Positions 61,209 to 64,000 of a DNA stretch of 64,000 nucleotides are shown one piece after another. A program made the translations under genes and the position numbers. Each line of letters opens with the position of its first letter. Positions within the stretch are counted from its first letter, which is position 1. The notes below the pieces were generated by a model, which was not told the origin of the DNA, made no database searches, and saw only the letters and a program-made list of their open reading frames with translations. Source of the stretch: Chitinophagaceae bacterium 26-R-25 (lineage in GTDB: Bacteria; Bacteroidota; Bacteroidia; Chitinophagales; Chitinophagaceae); the NCBI GenBank assembly GCA_029906195.1, contig JARWSJ010000001.1:1798001-1862000 (forward strand), in the 5' to 3' direction.

Positions 61209-61342
61209 GATGACACTGATTAGACGGATTTACACGGATTTTTCTTTGTTGCAAAGTGAACCATTACTCTCAGGCTCGCCGCATTCTCAGCGTGTCAGGC
61301 TGAGCTTGTCGAAGCCTTTTCGCACATACAACAATGTCAACC

Positions 61343-61399
61343 AGGGCGAATGCAATTCGCCCCTACCATTTTCAATTTTCAACTTTCAATTTTCAATTC
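61343..61399. repeat. J hairpin plus family B half-cassette
   Basis: AGGGCGAAT / ATTCGCCCCT (61343-61362) is followed by a single family B arm (61367-61399). The arm overlaps the end of the next gene and encodes its last residues, ELKIES, and stop. Upstream, GAGCTTGTCGAAGCCTTTT (61303-61321) resembles the hairpin found inside family A cassettes. Confidence 0.85.
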
Positions 61400-63559
61400 G
61401 ATTCTCACTCCCTCGCTTTTATTCGGAAATTTGAGCAAGAGAGTTTTCGTGCCCTCGTCCCATTGTTGCGCAGACTTAGCCTCTACTCCATCTATTAACA
61501 CTGATGTCGGCTTTGCAGACGTGATGATGCGCATGGCGTTGTTTGTATTTGACGGACTTTTAGCTACAAAACTGTAAACATTGTTGCTGAATGTTTCATC
61601 GTATATTCTTGCAGCGGTTGCCAATACTTGGGGCTCTTTTCTTTTTTTCACAGTTGACAAATCATAGAGAAATGCCTGTTCATTTGGCTGCACTGTTTTG
61701 GAAGAAAGTACCGGCAACTCTGGATCAAACAGATCAATGAAGCTGCCGGTTAGGTCCAATGGTTGTTTGTCTGCGTTTTCATCCAGTGTGGATGCAATAA
61801 TGTAAGGCCCTCTTTGCAACGTGAAATTGTTTTTGAAAACGAGCTTTCCTGCATGAGCATATTGTTCATATGCTTTTTGCACTTGTTGAATAAAAGCCTC
61901 GTCGCCACTAGCTTGTAAGACGAGCTCTTTAGGGTCTTTGCGAACAATAAATACTTTTCCTTTGCCGCAGGTATATTCTTCCTGGCCGGCCACTTCTTTT
62001 ATGTTGAGTGCCTGAAATAAATGTTCCGATGGTGCTTTGTAATGATTGCCATTTGTGTTCCACCATTCCTTTACGGTCTGGAATGGATCGGTGTCTTTTG
62101 CGTAGTACAATAATACGCCACCTTTTTTCACCCAATCGGCAATGTATTGATGATATTCAGCCGACAATGGTTTCATGTTAGCATAACTCATTACCAGGAC
62201 TTTAATATCCTTCAATGTGTTTTTGTATCCAGTGTTTTCAATGTGCACGGTTTCAACGGGAACGCCTCTTTTCAGCAAGGGCATTGCCATTCCGTAAAAG
62301 TTGGACAACGAAGGATCTTCATAACCTGCATGTGTTGGAAACCGCTGGAACATGAGAGAGTTTGACAACAACACGCCAATGCCATGACTGCCACTTACCT
62401 TGTTCTGTGAAAGCGGCATGTCATTCAATGCATTTACCATTACCTGCATTTGCGTGGCATATGCAGGAGAAATGCCTTCCACTGTTTGTGTATTTTCTAC
62501 TTTGAATTTTCCTAAATAAATTCTGTTGGGCCATGGCATCACTTCATAATCTGCTGTCATTGGATACAATAATTGCGCAGTGTAAGTTGCCTGGTAATTT
62601 CGTTTGTAATCGTCCCATGTTTGTCTTCTGTCTTCAATGGGGTCGGTAAGGAAAAAAACTTTGCGGCCGGTTGGTGCAGTCATAGATACCATTGAACCGT
62701 ATTCCAAAAATGCGTTTTCAAATACACGTTCTTTTTTTACGCCGTTAAAATAAATGGCTTCGCGTGCAGTGCCTGTCCACACCTGGGCAATGTAGCCGTC
62801 GATGTCGGGAAGACTTGCCAGGCTTGCTTCCGGGCTCACAATTTCCCACAGGGAATAATTGATGAGAGAGTGTGTGGGCACATAACATTTCACATCTCGT
62901 CCAATGCTTTTGCTGTATGTTTTTGCATAGTGAAAAACTTCCTTGAGGGCGTTGTAGTATAAATGATATTTGAGTTTGGAGGAGAGATAAGTTGCCTCAG
63001 GCGATTCATGCTGGGGCATCCATGGGAAGCCGTAATATTTTTGCCATTCTTCTTTAAATGAATCGCTGTAACCGGATCTTGCCCAGAACTCGGGCTCTTC
63101 CAGATGCACGGCTTCTACGCCCGCATCAATCGCTTGCTTCACCAGCGACTTCATGTAGTTGATATAGTTTTCTGTCGGCACAATGTAGGGAACATAATGA
63201 CCGTGCCATATGGTGTCATTTTTTCTCGTCACCTGCCCTTCATCCCAATGCGTTTTGCCGTCCCATTTACCAAGAAAATAATCCTGGTATTGTCCCCATG
63301 CAATGCCGGTCATGAAATGCACGGTGTATCCTTTTTCTTTCCAGACTTTTACGCGTTCCGCAAAATTGCCGCCATCATCATGAATGCCGTACACAATGGC
63401 AATATCAGAACGCACATCGTAATCTGGTTTCCATGGAGCGGAGACCTGGAAAGCTGTTTTTTCTCGTTTTGCATTTTTGCTTTTTGCTTGCTGGCTTTGC
63501 CCTTGGGCAACACACAATATGCTTGCGACAAAAAATAGACTACACGTTTTAATCTTCAT
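61379..63559 (-). CDS. Unassigned TIM-barrel glycoside hydrolase with GATase-like middle domain
   Basis: The 726-residue secreted protein (signal ends near CVAQGQS) starts with a TIM-barrel-like half. GVEAVHLEEPEFWARSGYSD (148-167) has acids at 154, 155 and 157 at a likely strand-4 end; VFENAFLEYGSMVS (279-292) has Glu281/286 at a likely strand-7 end. This spacing fits retaining clan A enzymes. A Rossmann/GATase-like region follows (about 360-560; LKDIKVLVMSYANMKPLSAE, DWVKKGGVLLYYAKD), then beta domains. The layout resembles GH42 and GH164 (beta-mannosidase) types, but I cannot place it in a family. It heads the second mannoside cluster. The last six residues come from a repeat arm. Confidence 0.7.
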   Translation of the reverse strand: MKIKTCSLFFVASILCVAQGQSQQAKSKNAKREKTAFQVSAPWKPDYDVRSDIAIVYGIHDDGGNFAERVKVWKEKGYTVHFMTGIAWGQYQDYFLGKWDGKTHWDEGQVTRKNDTIWHGHYVPYIVPTENYINYMKSLVKQAIDAGVEAVHLEEPEFWARSGYSDSFKEEWQKYYGFPWMPQHESPEATYLSSKLKYHLYYNALKEVFHYAKTYSKSIGRDVKCYVPTHSLINYSLWEIVSPEASLASLPDIDGYIAQVWTGTAREAIYFNGVKKERVFENAFLEYGSMVSMTAPTGRKVFFLTDPIEDRRQTWDDYKRNYQATYTAQLLYPMTADYEVMPWPNRIYLGKFKVENTQTVEGISPAYATQMQVMVNALNDMPLSQNKVSGSHGIGVLLSNSLMFQRFPTHAGYEDPSLSNFYGMAMPLLKRGVPVETVHIENTGYKNTLKDIKVLVMSYANMKPLSAEYHQYIADWVKKGGVLLYYAKDTDPFQTVKEWWNTNGNHYKAPSEHLFQALNIKEVAGQEEYTCGKGKVFIVRKDPKELVLQASGDEAFIQQVQKAYEQYAHAGKLVFKNNFTLQRGPYIIASTLDENADKQPLDLTGSFIDLFDPELPVLSSKTVQPNEQAFLYDLSTVKKRKEPQVLATAARIYDETFSNNVYSFVAKSPSNTNNAMRIITSAKPTSVLIDGVEAKSAQQWDEGTKTLLLKFPNKSEGVRIELKIES

Positions 63560-63674
63560 TGGTGCAATAAATTAAAAGGCTCTGCTGCGAACACTAAGTT
63601 GCACAGAACCTTTTGATAAAAACTAAAATTTCAATGCTGCTTAGCAAAGCTGTTCAAAAAAAGTAAGGACTGTT

Positions 63675-63770
63675 GCTTGTCATCCCGAGGCACGAGGGAT
63701 CTGGGTTTAGCATTTGCAAACATTCTGCGTACATAAGCACCCAGATCCCTCCTTCGTCGGGATGACAAGC
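63675..63770. repeat. Family H cassette
   Basis: GCTTGTCATCCCGAGGCACG... (63675-63706) faces ...TCGTCGGGATGACAAGC (63739-63770), with three mismatches in 32 bp. The left flank, AGCTGTTCAAAAAAAGTAAGG, is an inverse of the 43-kb copy's right flank. Confidence 0.88.
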
Positions 63771-63947
63771 AGTCTTTCTTTATTAATTTTTACGAGTCTG
63801 ATATTCCTGTATTCATTGTTGCACTTCAATTTGAATACCCACTAATGAAGCGAACAACTCTCCACTCTCCACTATCAATTCTCCACTCAGTTGACCGGTC
63901 AGGGCGAATGCGATGCGGCCCTACCATTTTCAACTTTCAACTTTCAA
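63771..63947. other. Intergenic remnant region
   Basis: Contains a CTCTCCACT direct repeat (about 63858-63875), a degraded J hairpin (63901-63922) and a lone family B arm (63926-63949) that touches the next stop. No gene or RNA seen. Confidence 0.6.
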
Positions 63948-64000
63948 TTACTTCCCCGCTGGCGGCGCAATCAACATCAATGCTGGAATGCTGCTCGCAT
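63948..64000 (-). CDS. C-terminal end of an unknown protein (cut by window edge)
   Basis: A minus-strand frame open to the right edge ends at TAA (63948-63950) and reads ASSIPALMLIAPPAGK. It is supported by the stop lying exactly at the edge of a family B repeat arm, as for other genes here. Direction matches the neighbouring glycosidase cluster. Too short to identify. Confidence 0.5.
   Translation of the reverse strand, partial: ASSIPALMLIAPPAGK

Noticed and set aside
63776..63947. tRNA or other structured RNA near the right end
   Set aside because: No cloverleaf or T-loop sequence found; only repeat remnants.
290..63949. Intergenic tandem/inverted repeats as CRISPR arrays
   Set aside because: Units are 7-9 bp, inverted rather than direct, with no regular spacers and no cas genes.

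Overview
The window looks like a chromosome segment from a Bacteroidota bacterium, probably of the Chitinophagaceae or a close relative. Evidence is an adjacent SusC/SusD pair, several TonB-linked and lipobox-bearing surface proteins, promoter matches to the Bacteroidota form (TTTG, about 18-20 bp, TAnnTTTG), few Shine-Dalgarno sequences, and many GH92/GH95/GH125 enzymes. I see no tRNA, rRNA, insertion sequence, prophage or CRISPR array.

Layout. 1-4.6 kb: end of a ferritin-like protein, an FtsX-type ABC permease, and an ArsR regulator overlapping an AHSA1-VOC fusion gene. 4.9-21.9 kb: a minus-strand polysaccharide utilisation locus reading SusC, SusD, two surface lipoproteins, an (alpha/alpha)6 glycosidase-like lipoprotein, GH95, GH92, GH95. 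It should bind, import and trim a glycan with alpha-mannose and alpha-L-fucose (or L-galactose) ends. 22.5-30.3 kb: a secreted esterase, a TonB siderophore-type receptor with a PepSY membrane protein (iron uptake), and a KefB-like antiporter. 30.5-53.6 kb: mostly housekeeping genes: a response regulator, MATE pump, Crp/Fnr regulators, MtaB, PlsC, ClC channel, split transketolase, RF3 and a tandem universal stress protein. 53.8-64 kb: a second minus-strand glycan cluster, GH92 - GH125 - EEP hydrolase - GH92 - unassigned TIM-barrel glycosidase, fitting alpha-mannan or high-mannose N-glycan breakdown; it has no SusC/D in view.

The most striking feature is between the genes. Many intergenic gaps hold a long inverted-repeat cassette whose arms are built from short tandem units (about 7-9 bp). 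I distinguish about ten families, named A-M here, plus short GC-rich hairpins (J). Arms within one cassette match each other, sometimes perfectly over 29-36 bp, better than they match other copies. Cassettes often touch stop codons and sometimes supply the last codons. Some families share loop sequence, and several cassettes are nested. They behave like a set of small palindromic elements that may also act as transcript 3' ends.

Two tiny transcription units outside normal gene calls also stand out: a 50-residue membrane peptide gene with its own promoter and terminator (31.8-32.1 kb), and a minus-strand unit with a strong GGAGGT site, a 15-codon ORF, a palindrome upstream and a strand-specific terminator (34.6-34.8 kb).
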